Part shown: positions 22,547 through 34,299 of the stretch, one piece after another
Position numbering within the stretch: position 1 is the stretch's first letter
Layout: each line of letters opens with the position of its first letter
Source of the DNA: Heliocidaris erythrogramma
Lineage: Eukaryota; Echinodermata; Echinoidea; Camarodonta; Echinometridae
Direction: 5' to 3'
DNA length: 64,000 nucleotides
Assembly (NCBI GenBank): GCA_025617745.1
Contig: CM046864.1
Coordinates: forward strand, 3,370,616 to 3,434,615
Translations under genes and position numbers: made by a program
Notes under the pieces: model-generated
What the model was told of the DNA's origin: nothing
What the model saw: the letters and a program-made list of their open reading frames with translations, nothing else
Database searches by the model: none

Positions 22547-22865
22547 TGAAAACGAGGAAAAGGGGTAGTTTTTCAGGGTCGGCCGCGGATCCGCGTTAAG
22601 GGTGTCGAAAAACGAAAAATATATACTGAACTACAAAAGAAACGTCGCACATGTATGTGTTTGAAACTGTTTTATTTACAATGACACATATTCTTTATTC
22701 AAGAGTGAAAACGAGGAAAAAGGGTAGTTTTTCAGGGTCGGCCGCGGATCCGCGTTTAGGGTGTCGAAAAACGAAAAATATATACTGAACTACAAAAGAA
22801 ACGTCGCACATGTATGTGTTTGAAACTGTTTTATTTACAATGAAACATATTCTTTATTCAAGAGT
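22547..22865. repeat. Two direct copies of a 159-bp unit
   Basis: GAAAACGAGG recurs at 22548 and 22707, and the 159 bases between (including GTCGGCCGCGGATCCGCGTT and the left Tc1 end) are almost identical, with two or three changes. The left tip of the Tc1 element is therefore present twice. Confidence 0.9.
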
Positions 22866-23675
22866 GAAAACTGAGAAAATGTTTTGCTTTGGTTTGATTA
22901 ACAAGTACAGATGTGCAATAACGACTCTCGTCGTTGATAGCGCCAGTTCTGACGTTGTTGGGCCCACAGGAGACGTTCCCGACGATGTCGAACAGTGAGG
23001 ATAGGGCCCCGAGCAGGACGCCGACAAGACAAGTTGAAGCTTCTCAGCCGACGACGAACAGTTGCTGCAGAAATTGGTCTGTTGTGTGTGCCAATAGTCT
23101 GTAGAGCCGATTCTGTTGCTCTGCGGAAGCGATCCTGCAAGTGGTTCCGGTGAAGATGGCGATCTTGACGTGCTGTTGTCACCCTGGGACGACCACTGCG
23201 CTGACGATCGTTGGTGCTGTTGGTTGCATTGTATCGCTCCCGCAGTCTCTCTACTGTCCGAACGCTGCATTGAAGTCGTTGGCAATGACTCTGGGACGTT
23301 GGCCAGCATGAAGACGTCCGATGGCTTGTTCCTTCTGGTTTCGAGTCAGACGTGGCATGGTGACAGCGCTCAGGAAACGAATGACAGGATGAAGGTTTTG
23401 GGTCCCTTTTAAACCCACTGGATAGAGGATGTGCATGTGCATCATGCTTTTCAAAAAGCTGCACTCGAGTGCACTACCCTGTTCACGGAAAGGATATGAG
23501 TTTTAATCCTACACAGAAATCACATTTTGTTATGATGATGTGTTATGGACGGTCAATGCCATATCTGTGATGTTAAAAAAGCATAAAATGTGATTTTACG
23601 TATCAAATTCCAATATCAAGTGTAAACGATATCAATTTGAAAAGTACGACGTTTCTTTTGTAGTTCAGTATATAA
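22779..23675. mobile_element. Deleted Tc1-like DNA transposon
   Basis: The TIRs are TATACTGAACTACAAAAGAA on the left (22781) and its reverse complement, continuing through ACGTC, on the right (ending about 23673), flanked by TA. It contains a minus-strand remnant of a Tc1 transposase. At about 0.9 kb it is shorter than full Tc1 elements (about 1.3-1.7 kb), in agreement with loss of the catalytic half. Confidence 0.85.
22898..23358 (-). pseudogene. Tc1 transposase N-terminal remnant
   Basis: Starts MPRLTRNQKEQAIGRLHAGQ at 23358. The first helix-turn-helix follows; a frameshift at about 23265 is needed to continue into SVRTVERLRERYN, then RSGRPRVTTARQDRHL (the GRPR AT-hook-like linker) and ISAATVRRRLRSFNL with RGPILTVRHRRERLLWAQQ (second HTH). 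The reading ends shortly after QNWR; the DDE catalytic domain is missing. It could at most encode a DNA-binding fragment. Confidence 0.85.
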
Positions 23676-23924
23676 TAATAACAAAAATAATAATAATACT
23701 TGGTTCTTTTATAGCGCATTACACATAGCAACACTGCGTGTGTGTGTGTGTGTGTAATTGGGCTTTTACAGACGTGTATCAATCAGATATGATTATTTAC
23801 GTCTGGGGACCGACCTTTAACGTCACCATCCGAAAGACGTGACTCAGTCTCGAACCTGGGTCCACTGAATCAGTTTATAACTTCCACTGTTAGCTGGATT
23901 ACAGGCGCACGCCACAACGCCCAG
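23676..23924 (-). repeat. SINE with 7SL-like head, copy A
   Basis: Read on the minus strand, the head is GGGCGTT followed by GTGGCGTGCGCCTGTAATCC and AGCTAA, then CCCAGGTTCGAGACTGAG. This resembles the Alu domain of 7SL RNA, including an internal A-box-like segment and a GGTTCGAGAC B-box. A body with CGTCTTTCGGATGGTGACG, a CA-repeat, AATGCGCTATAAAAG and an ATT-rich 3' tail follow. A second copy lies at 52586-52805 in the opposite orientation. The tail abuts the right end of the Tc1 element. Confidence 0.7.
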
Positions 23925-24028
23925 TTGTCCATGTCCCTATGCGCTTTAGAAAGTATGAACGAAATAACTTAGAAATAAGAAGGTGCATACAATGTATAAT
24001 GTTGGACACTGAGTTCATACTCTAAGTA

Positions 24029-24981
24029 TTAAAGATCACATTACAAGAAAATCACAATTATGGCAATTAATGTATCACTAGAAACTGGGAAGCTTACAGA
24101 TGGCAATCGTATAAGTTTTATGTCAACTGCGTATCTGATGATTATAAAAACAACATAAATAAAAGCTCTTCTAAGCATCTGGAATATCCGAGGATTCGCC
24201 AGAAATATAGCGATGTTTTGATGTCGTCACACTAGGGATCGATCCTGCTTAAGCAGACGACGTCCTATAATGAATGAACGTAATTGCAATGCAATTATTT
24301 ATCAAATTATAAAGAGTTTGGTATATTTAAACATGACCTTATTTCACACCATTCTAAAAGGGAAAGTGAAACTGATTCTGATAACTAAAACCGTTTGATT
24401 GTAAATACACAGGAGAAGGGTCAATGATCAATGAAATAAACCCCATTTTCAAATTGAAAAGCCCTCCGAATAATAGCACGGATGGTATTCGTTCCCTCTT
24501 GAAACGCCGAACATGCCCCGGTGCAAGCAGCTGAAAATACAATGGCGTCTTATTTTGTTTACAAGTGACTGATTCCTTTATTTTTTTAACGCTGCATTTT
24601 TCATCAAAATAATACCATACACGAACTTAAGAGTGAGGCAACAGACTAACATTAAGACTGACGCTAGTCAAGTAAGAGAAATAAGTGAAGAGGAGATGAC
24701 AAAACAGGCACTGAAAAATGTGTAAGATGTTATGGGACATCGTCTGCTTAGACAGGACTGGCCCCTGGTGTGTCGTCACACATCTCAGCAGCGTTCGAGG
24801 AGCTCTTCAGCTGCTTTATCGGGGGCTGTATTTAACCGTTTTATAATTGATAATAATCATTACTTCAAATGTTTCCAAGCGTTGAATTTGGATAACCTTG
24901 TTTAATTTATGCCATATATGCAATAAAAAGTATTAAGCCAATATTTACTTTCATGGAATTTTCTTGTAATGTGATCTTTAA
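24029..24981. mobile_element. TTAA-flanked non-autonomous transposon, copy A
   Basis: The TIR TTAAAGATCACATTACAAGA continues with AAAT at 24029 and appears inverted at 24957-24981; both ends begin with TTAA, the target site of piggyBac-type elements. An inner pair of inverted segments (about 24215-24275 and 24728-24790, each with CAGACGA(C/T)GTCC) is visible. There is no coding capacity. The same 0.95-kb sequence recurs inverted at 53649-54615. Confidence 0.75.
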
Positions 24982-25749
24982 ACAGATATATTTTAAGGGA
25001 GATTTTGAACTTATCTAAGTTGCTTTCATATCTCATGATACCCTTTTCATACAAAAGGGTATCAAAATCACACTTCTGACCAAATGCAGGGAAAAAGGGT
25101 ATGAAATTTAACACGGCCAACCCGCGGAAAAGGTACAATTTATTTAGAATTTGAAAATTTCGGTCCTATATGCTCGCCCTGTTAGGGTGTAAAAACATGC
25201 CGTTAAAAATTTCTCTCAAAATCAAGAATGAACAAATATCCCTTTTTAGGTATCAAAATCACAAAATCTGTATCCTCGTTTAGGGTGTTTGTCAGAGGGT
25301 AAAGTTCGAGGATGCTGGACGGGTCTTAATGGAAGATCCCCCCGGGATCTTAATCAATTTTTCAATTTTATTTCCCCTTTTTTATATATTGATATTGTCA
25401 ACAAATTATGCTATTATGTATGCGTCATTTAAAGGGAACATATGAATTACAAGTTAGTCTTTAAAAAACATTTCTTTCATATTTCCCTCTTTGATTTTGT
25501 CTGCTTCCACGTCACCTTGCCCATAATCTTGGAGTGTTATAATTATGTAGGCCTACTAGGCCCTATGTTTCCTTCCGTATGAAAATAAATCAAACTGAAC
25601 TTATATTTTTGATATAGATGAATAACTTGGGATTTGCACAAATAAAGCTTCTTTTTTGAATGAACCCCCTCCACGGTATATCGGTCCCGCGGTCTATAGG
25701 CCCCGCGGTCTATCGGCCCCACGGGCTATCGGGATTCCCCCGTAAATTT

Positions 25750-27690
25750 ATTGAAGAGGTTTAGATGGAAATTGATAGAACTTTGATAGAAGCTTTGGAG
25801 GGAGTCAATTCACATGTCAAAAAGGCCGACCTGGGGAGAGATGAGTCACTAATCATTAGAATACTTGATCCATGGCTCAGCTCTCCTCTGGTACACATTT
25901 TATACCAGTGTGTGATATTACTACTTGAAAAAGAAACTGCTGTATTCAATCGACTACAAAAACTGCACATCCCTTTTGTCCTAGGCTCTCAAATGCAAAT
26001 CACATGAAACAGAGTTAACAGAGATAGTGACTACATTTGAAAGACATAATATTACGCCTATTACGCCTATGTACGCTACATGAAACACAATGTCTTATCA
26101 ACCCACATGCGCGAGAAGTGCAATCAAGGACACCAATTTAAAATACGTATTTGTATAAAGCGAGCTCGAAATGTCATGCATCAAAACATTCTAATATTGT
26201 ACATTTCATAGGATCATAACATCTATCTTTCCATAGAAAACAGTAGCCAACTATCTACCAACTTGTATTTCAATCATTTTCGTTTTGGTTTCCATGTGTT
26301 GCGAATACCTCGCATCATAGAAACATTATTAGTTAATCAGTTCAATCTGGACCTTCCATTTGAAATATCCAGTCTGTTTAAGTAAGCTAATAAAAAACAT
26401 GATTTTGACAGGAATTTGATAACCTCACATTTCAAGGAATAACATGTAGCTCAAAATCGCAAACAGTTCAATAGATTTAGTACCCTCAAAAGGAGGAAAT
26501 GACATTCAAAACAGCACATTTTCACAAGAAACCGATCATTTGCACATTATTTTATCAGAGTTGTAAATATTGAATCTTCATGGATGGAATAATTCGTCAT
26601 TCTTCACGGGAAGTACTCTATTTGCAGTGGTTTGTGGTGTATATAGTTGGTTAGATACGAACAATCAAAATTACAATTATGTATTTAATGATGACGCACA
26701 AAGTCCTATTTATATTTTCAACACCTTTTTTCTTTCCGAAGTATGTTAGGTTATCCTTTTTATTGAATCTGTATAGGCGTATGGTAAAATTGTGGCAGTA
26801 GGGCTGATGTTTTTAACTCTAATTTCAACAGTTCGAAAATTGGGCGAACAAGCAAGCAAAAGACTGACACTTTACTATAGTGTAATTAGAATGATTAATA
26901 TACATGTAATGAATGATCTAAATAAGATATACAAATCATAAATGAACCCTTTCGCTGCCTGAATATGGAGTGAAGGTTGACCGAAAAATTGTCAATTCAA
27001 AATCACTGGGGGAGGGGGCTGCAAACCGACGGACCTTGTAACATATAACCGCAAAGGAAACTACAAATATTCAGTAAAATATTTGTATCTCTGCAACTGG
27101 GTGTGGTTTTGCGTAAATTTATGATCGTCTTGTTTTAAAGTCTTTTTGGTGGACTAACTTTATGTGTAGTGACCGCATCTATATTTCCGCATACTGGTTA
27201 TGCATACAATGAAGTTAAAAGAACAACTTTTAGCTTAATGCCTTCCTGTAAATGGCCATTAAATATATCATATCCAGTCCATCTGTTTTCTTATAGAATT
27301 GAATTCTGCTCCCATCTTCTATACAGTGTGAGTCAATACAAAGGATACCCATATTCAAGCCCCAATATTTGAAAAACAGTGAAATCGCTAAAATGTATTA
27401 TAATGGTATGATAGTTGATGATGTCTTCTTTAATTTGATAGGCAGCTCACCAAAATGCGATCATGGATGACTGAGCACTGGCTATTTTTAAAAAGTATGT
27501 CAGAATCTGTAAACAATTTTTTTTTTAGGCGTTACTCCCAGTCTTTTTGGTGGACTAACTTTATGTGCAGTGACCGCATCTGCATTTCCGCATAATGGAT
27601 GTGTATACAATGAAGTTAAAAGTCAGAATCGTCCTTGCCCAAGTTTGGGCTGAATGGGGTTCGGGAGTTGGTTTCATTATTTGGGTGCCA
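25750..27690. other. Non-coding region with an 84-bp direct repeat
   Basis: 27140-27223 and 27540-27622 are direct repeats (GTCTTTTTGGTGGACTAACT then a CATCT(A/G)(T/C)ATTTCCGCAT mark). A plus-strand frame of 80 residues at 25765-26007 shows no recognised motif. Otherwise nothing is seen. Confidence 0.45.
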
Positions 27691-28126
27691 GGTAAAAATG
27701 CCAGAGGTAAAAATGCCAGAGGAAAAAATGCCAGAGGAAAAAATGCCAGAGGTAAAAATGCCAGAGGTAAAAATGCCTGAGGAAAAAATGCCAGAGGAAA
27801 AAATGCCAGAGGTAAAAATACCAGAGGTAAAAATGCCAGAGGTAAAAAATGCCAGAGGTAAAAATGCCAGAGGTAAAAATGCCAGAGGAAAAAAATGCCA
27901 GAGGAAAAAATACCAGAGGTAAAAATACCAGAGGAAAAAATGCCAGGGGTAAAAAATGCCAGAGGTAAAAATGCCGGAGGTAAAAATGCCTGAGGAAAAA
28001 ATGCCAGAGGTAAAACTACCAGAGGTAAAATGCCAGAGGTAAAAATGCCAGAGGTAAAAATGCCAGAGGAAAAAAATGCCAGAGGAAAAAATGCCAGTGC
28101 TAAAAATGCCAGAGGTAAAATGGCAC
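27688..28126. repeat. 15-bp minisatellite (GGTAAAAATGCCAGA)
   Basis: About 29 tandem copies alternating GGTAAAAATGCCAGA and GGAAAAAATGCCAGA, with single-base indels. It opens frames on both strands, such as KMPEV/KMPEE repeats on the plus strand and Phe/Leu/Pro repeats on the minus strand. Indels break the phase, so coding is unlikely. Confidence 0.92.
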
Positions 28127-28129
28127 AGA

Positions 28130-29585
28130 TAAACACGCGATGGGTGATGTCAGGAACAAAAGGTAAAGAGGCAAAATATGCCAGCTGCATACTAGGAGAA
28201 TATAGGTGAAAAATCAAGAGGTGAAATATAAAGAAGGTCAAGAAGCAGACCTGACATCTGCTTGTATTTTATTTTTTAGACTATTTGGTTTGACCGCGTT
28301 TTTCTTGTTGAACTGTTGGACTCTGGGCTCCAGATCGAAGACCCGGGGTTTTTTTTAATCGACGTACGATTTCATTATCCCGAATGTAATTTGGAACGAG
28401 AAGGAGGTCTGCAACTGAATTTTAGGTTTAGAGAAGGGAAAGAAGGTATGCAAAAATGACATCACCCTTATGTGGGACAGTCCTTTTGTGGGTAAATGTG
28501 AACCTTTTCGGAATTATGAACCTTTGGATAAACGAACCTTCAGAATAACGAACCTTCGGAATAATGCAACAAATGTTCGGAATTTTGAACCCCCAGGCAT
28601 GGGAAATTAGTGTTTCGGAAATACGAACCTTCGGAAAAACGAGATGCTCCCACATCATGATACTAACTGTATAACTTAAGGGTATTGTGTAGCTTTGCAA
28701 AATTTGACAAATTCAGCGTGAAAGTGGTCCAATGATATATAATCGTACTGTTAGAACTATAATTAGTGACATGTGAAAGTAAGATAGAAATTGGAGCTCA
28801 TTTACTATTTTTAAAAAAGAAAATAAATGTGGTTTTAAAATCAAAATTCTGGCTGAAATAACGGCAGATCTACGTTTCAAACAGTATTTGGTCTAGCGTC
28901 CTCATGCGTTCGTTGTGAGACATTGGCAATACGCTATGTGTGTTTCGTACACAGTTTATACCCAACATCCACTTACAGGCGCTAGGCGCCAGTGATATAC
29001 CAGCTTTTTTAGCTGAGCTGTCGGGATAGTTACTTGTACAGTGCAACGGTATACGGTCGTACCGTACCCGTCGGCGACGCGACCCAACGCCAGCGTATAC
29101 GCAAATATGTAGCTAACTCAGCTCAGTCATGTCAGTGCATGCACTGTGCAGCTATAGCATGCAGACTGAAAGCTAGTTCTCGACGTTTGTTTTATCATCT
29201 TGAGACTTGAGATTTGTTTTCTCCTTCAGACAAGCAGCGGCAGCTGTCTAGTCAGATTGACCACACATAATGCCAGCGCCGGGACACGGGCACAGCGTGA
29301 TATCCACAAGTACTCACTGTAAGATTTGTAAGATTTGTAACTAGATTTTATTGACTCTAATCCCGGGAATATTGACCTACATGTACTTAGTTTACTGTAC
29401 GCCGAGCTCCACGGCTGATCAGTCTGGTATATAGTGGTACTAGTGGTACTGGCCTCCGCAGCTGTATGGGGAGCCAAGCCCCTAGGTCTGCGCACCTGAG
29501 GTTTTGACGGGAAAAATGAACAAGAATTTCTTTAATATTCCTCTAAAGATTTATTTTATTTTATTCCTGATATTCTAAAGAGTAA
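28130..29585. other. Non-coding region
   Basis: 28490-28640 holds degenerate repeats of CGGAATAACGAACCTT type. The remainder shows no gene; small GC-richer patches near 28900-29110 have no recognised motif. Confidence 0.45.
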
Positions 29586-30597
29586 GTTTGAAAAAAAAAA
29601 TTGCATCAAAATTAGAGCAAGAACAATGACATTTTCACAAGAAACGGTGGCCTTGTCAAATTCAGGTAATTCAGAATTTCAACATTGTTTTTGAATATAA
29701 TTATAAACAATCTTGCATGGTTCCCAATCCCATGTCTGCACACTTATTCATTTACACGCAGTTCAGGAGTTGTGACGTGAAAAACAACATTTTGAGGCTT
29801 GTGAATAAAATGTCTGGTTTGCATGGCTAGCAAGGATTGGCTTCGTGAATGTAAAAAAAAAAAAAAATGGCTATACGCCTTCTACATCACGAAGCCAGGC
29901 GTTCTTACCCAGCAATCTAATTGCGCACGGGTTAGCACTAGCAGGACTGGAATTTGGAAAATGCCCTGAAATAACACTTTTCTGATAACTCCCGCGACCG
30001 ACAGCTCCTTCACCACAGCGTTTCCTCCTAGGAAAACGTTTAGAATTAGAATGTCTTTTTGATCGTACGTATTTTTACAAAAAAATCCAAAAAAGATCAT
30101 AAGAAATTTCCGAGAACTCACCAGTGTTTGTGTGTATCTATTGTCATGCCATATCTGCATGACAAGAGGAGGAAACGCTGTGGTGAAGGAGCTGTCGGTC
30201 GCGGGAGTTATCAGAAAAGTGTTATTTCAGGGCATTTTCCAGTCCTGCTAACCCGTGCGCAATTAGATTGCTGGGTAAGAACGCCTGGCTTCGTGATGTA
30301 GAAGGCGTATAGCCAATTTTTTTTTTTTTTTACATTCACGAAGCCAATCCTTGCTAGCCATGCAAACCAGACATTTTATTCACAAGCCTCAAAATGTTGT
30401 TTTTCACGTCACAACTCCTGAACTGCGTGTAAATGAATAAGTGTGCAGACATGGGATTGGGAACCATGCAAGATTGTTTATAATTATATTCAAAAACAAT
30501 GTTGAAATTCTGAATTACCTGAAATGACAAGGCCACCGTTTCTTGTGAAAATGTCATTGTTCTTGCTCTAATTTTGATGCAATTTTTTTTTTCAAAC
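29586..30597. mobile_element. Nearly perfect fold-back element, about 1 kb
   Basis: Arms 29586-30029 and 30177-30597 are reverse complements with only small deletions, for example around 29925-29960, leaving a 147-base spacer. The outer tips start GTTTGAAAAAAAAAATTGCA. Near-identity implies a young insertion or ongoing conversion. No coding capacity. A diverged piece of the same family may occur at 48616-48790. Confidence 0.9.
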
Positions 30598-30599
30598 TT

Positions 30600-31200
30600 T
30601 TGTTTGTGAGAAATGATTATAATTCATTTAGACATGTTAGATCTTGTTTTTGTTGATATGTGCGTCCGGCTCCACTCACAGTTGGATCCCATGAACGGCT
30701 CCGTAGGCCAGTACTAGTACCAGATGAGATATCAACCCCCCCCCCCCCCCCCCCAAAAAAAAAAAAATAGATCTAAAAATATAAATATCGCCATTTCTCA
30801 CATACTGTGACAGTCATGCAAACCATCCTCAGGCCTCAGAGTCAGAGTTTGCTAAAGGGGTTACCTTCCTCTCCAGGATCAACTACATGTTAGATTGTAA
30901 AAATTGATTGTCTAAAAAAAAAAACACAAACCTGGCAGGTGTGATCAGGTTTTTTTTTTTACTTGCACAAGTTATATTGGACTACCCATGCAAGGTAAGG
31001 TTTGTGTAGTCCCATAAGTTACAAATGCAAGGTAAAAAAAATCTGTCCTTTTTTTTCTCTTTTTTTAGTCATTCAATTTTTTCTTAGTTGATCCTGGAAG
31101 GTAACCCCTATAGCAAATTCCGAGGGTGGGTTGCATGGGTCAAATTATGTGAGAAATGGTGATATTTAGATGTAGTTTTTTTGGGTGATGCCTTCCAACA
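30600..31200. repeat. Diverged fold-back repeat
   Basis: 30785-30890 and 31080-31165 form an imperfect inverted pair (AGTTGATCCTGGA(A/G) and GTGAGAAATGG(C/T)GATATTTA marks). A direct pair GGATCCCATG...GTAGGC (30686 and 31213) brackets it. C-run then A-run at 30737. Confidence 0.55.
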
Positions 31201-32926
31201 CACAAGGTATATGGATCCCATGTACAGCTGTGTAGGCAAGTACCAGATTGATAAGCCAAGGAGCTCGTATAGCTACCTGGTACCCACACACAGTCGCTTA
31301 ATACGCTGTGCGTCATGGCACGTCTATTCTATGTTGTCATTGAAGTACGAGAATACACCTGATGGTGGCCTTTACTTATGAAGAAGATGGAGAAGCGAAA
31401 CGGGCCAGGCCGAGGCGTGCCAGAACGACTAGAACGACAAAATGAAGAAAAAAAAACGTTGCTTTGGAATGTTTTTTTCTCTTTTTCTCAAGAAAAAAAT
31501 TGTATGTTTTGGAACGAAAATTTTGGTGTAAAAATGGGGTCTTTTGGGCGGCACATACCCACCACACACTACATGTACATGTATATACTGAGTGCTCCCC
31601 CCCCCCCCCCCCCTCCGGGTCGTTAAATCTGTTTCTTTCTTCCAGATTTTAAAAAAATAAACACTTAGATTCACTCTGCTCTTTCCAGGAATTTTGAATC
31701 TTCTTTCCCAATCTGATGGAATATTACATACCAATCATGCCATAGAGTAATTGCATTGTTTTCTTAGCAGTTCAAAATCTTGATTTATATAGGATTTATA
31801 TGTGACAGTTCTTATCAGTGAGAATGAGTTATCCTTATCACTATGTATACCTATGTTGGGTGTCCGGACAGATAGTTTCCAACTACTGGTAGATCTGATC
31901 TGTAAATTTTAAAAAATTTGCATTCAATATTTGGGAAATCGCAATGTATGTTGGGCATAAGCATGAATAAATATTTTATCTTGGTTAGTGCTATTCCATG
32001 CATATTATTTTTGGAGAAATCCAATGGCAAACTTCAGTTATATGGACCCACCCCTTCATACTACTGAATTTTATTTTTAAAATTTTTAAAAATATTTTCC
32101 TGGATAAGTGGATATGCAATAGGGCAGGGAGGTGTGGGCTCTTCACAGGTACATTCAGTAGATATCTACAAACTCTTATTTTCAGTCTTTCATTCAGATC
32201 CATATACTCGCCTAAGAAAACGGTTTGATAGTCTGTTATGGATACATTTGACTAGTCATTCTGTTTTGCTTACAGATGCAGGACATCACTTATTTGATGA
32301 TGGAGCAGACACAGTCATGCCAGAAACATGCAAATAGATCTACACTCACCTACAGGTAAATATCCTCTTTTCTCACCTTCCATGTTTACTTGAGAGATGT
32401 ACAATTATAGAACAGGAATGAAACAAAGAAATTGTGTATTTGGAGTAGTAGGGTCTACATGTAAAAAATAAAGAAATGAAGTATAATAAAAAATAAAATT
32501 AAGCTGGTTTATTGCCACTCGGGTCTATTCCATTAGAGTCTTTGTCATGCAAGAGCTTGACTAACAGGGGCGTTGCTAGAACATTTTGAATGGGGGAGGG
32601 TTGTGACACCCAAATTCGCCAACAATTTTTTTAGGATGCAATACCTATTTTTGCCGACAAAACTGCTGCACCCTAATCCCTCTCCCCCGACAAAAATTAA
32701 TAAGAGAAAAACGCAGACATGAGATCTTGATCAGACAGGCCCATTTCATAAGGAGGGGACTGACGCCTTTTGCCCAAATATCAGCTTTTCAATTTCTAAA
32801 TATTTTGCCAGAGAGCGAAGCGAGTCAACTTTTTTTTTTTACTTTGTTTTAGGTGAAAATTACTGAAGTTAACTTACATAAGTTATATAATTATTCGGGA
32901 ACCTTTCTTCTTCAATATGTGGATAT
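31201..32926. other. Non-coding with dispersed repeat copy B
   Basis: 32568-32840 matches 21785-22050 in the same orientation. A C-run occurs near 31590. No gene recognised; the small frames at 31378-31734 are low complexity. Confidence 0.45.
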
Positions 32927-33680
32927 GGGTCTGTTCACAAAGTTGGGCACCTTTTGAGGCATTTTTTCTTTAATCCCTGTAATTCAATGAAAAAGTCTAG
33001 TTAGAATTTGCTTACTTGGCCATTTTATCTCTGAAAATAAAAAGCATCTGAGAATCAAAAAAACATGTTGTTCCACAATGTATTTTGGAAATAAGTATGA
33101 AAAACCAGCGTGTGGATGTAACCGGACATTGTTACATCCGCAAAGTCTTATTTTGAGACATAACGGCACATCCATAATGCTCTTGATGATAAATATTTGC
33201 CTGGTTACTTTGGGCTCTCTATTTAATTCAATGCAACAACAACTGCAATGAGAGTATACCGACTTCAAGAGTTATTGATGAAAGTTGCAGATATTCTTTG
33301 GTGTCCCGTTCATCCACAACTTGTGACATTTGATTGGAAACCGTTACACCCACAACATTCATGATAAACTCAGGGAAGATATTTATTCTTTTGTTAAAAG
33401 TTTTGCTTCATTAGCTTCATAGCTTTGTAAGGTATCATGCATGTAGATATGCTGGTAATCTAAAAAAAAAGGTGGTTGTGGATGTAACATGGGACACCAG
33501 TATGTTTTTGTCAATATTTTGAAAATGCCTCTCAAAACAATTTGTCTTGTGTTCTTCGAAGGCTTCCTGGAGGCACCAAGTACATTCATATAAAACAACT
33601 TTATGGTGTAAGTCATAGTGTTAAAACTAACATGTTTTTACGATAAAAAGTTTTGCTGCCCCAACTTTGTGAACAGACCC
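32927..33680. mobile_element. Short-TIR DNA transposon, 754 bp
   Basis: The left end is GGGTCTGTTCACAAAGTTGG and the right end its reverse complement (21-base TIR with one change). ATAT lies outside both ends and may contain the target duplication. No transposase frame. Confidence 0.7.
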
Positions 33681-34299
33681 ATATATACTAGCACTTCGCT
33701 GCCTGAATGTGACTATCTGAACTTTGACAATCTCAGGGGGGGTGGGGGGCAGCTTTAGCCTATTGCAGAAGGGAAGGGAAGGGATGCCATTTGCCCAAAG
33801 ATTAACATCTCAATGTTTTTGTGAGCGAGCAAAAAAAATTGACCAGTTTTTCCTTCTTTCTCTTCCCTTCCTTCTCTTCCCTTCCTTTCCTTCTTCCTCT
33901 TCCCTTCCTTTCCTTCTTTTTAGTGTTTATTTCACTTTAGGACAGTTTCCATTTCAGTTCATGACCAAAAAAGTGTAATGAAAAGCTTGACACCTTGTTA
34001 AGAAGCACATTGGCCACAATTCACAAAGGAGGGTAAACCCATGGTCTAAACTATGGTTTAAAATAAGCGTAGCCTGTATTGCCATTTTTTGGACATGAGG
34101 CCATGTAAGTTGCTTGTACTACCCTTACAGAAGTATTCATGAATTCAGGCCATGGCCTTTTCACAAAAGAAAAAATAAATTATTTCATTGAAATTCTAAT
34201 TCATTTTTTTGAAATAATATTTTTTTTTTTCTTTTATTACAGCACCACCAAACTCTTGTATGTGATGATTGGATTCCCTGCCACTGTCAGCTTACTTAC
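33681..34299. other. Non-coding with C/T-rich tract
   Basis: 33735-33840 is a diverged third copy of the repeat at 21785 and 32568. 33850-33920 is a (TTCCCTTCC)-like pyrimidine tract. No gene seen. Confidence 0.4.

Larger units (their letters stand above)
22339..25741. mobile_element. 3.4-kb element with internally repeated TIRs
   Basis: The left side has CCCGATAG at 22347 followed by four degenerate 16-17-base units of the type GGCCGATAGACCGCGGG. The right side (25675-25734) has the reverse complement, ending CTATCGGG. Further inward, ATCTTAATCCCGGGGGG with TATCTTCCATT and ACATCCGCGAACCTG on the left pair with inverted partners at 25285-25360. GTAAATTT lies at 22331-22338 and 25742-25749, a candidate 8-bp target duplication if the ends are GG. 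Subrepeated TIRs with an 8-bp duplication recall fold-back/TU-type elements. The interior is filled by a Tc1 element, a SINE and a TTAA-flanked element. Confidence 0.6.

Noticed and set aside
27561-28241. 226-residue Phe/Leu/Pro frame
   Set aside because: Produced by the 15-bp minisatellite; composition and antisense frames show it is not a protein.
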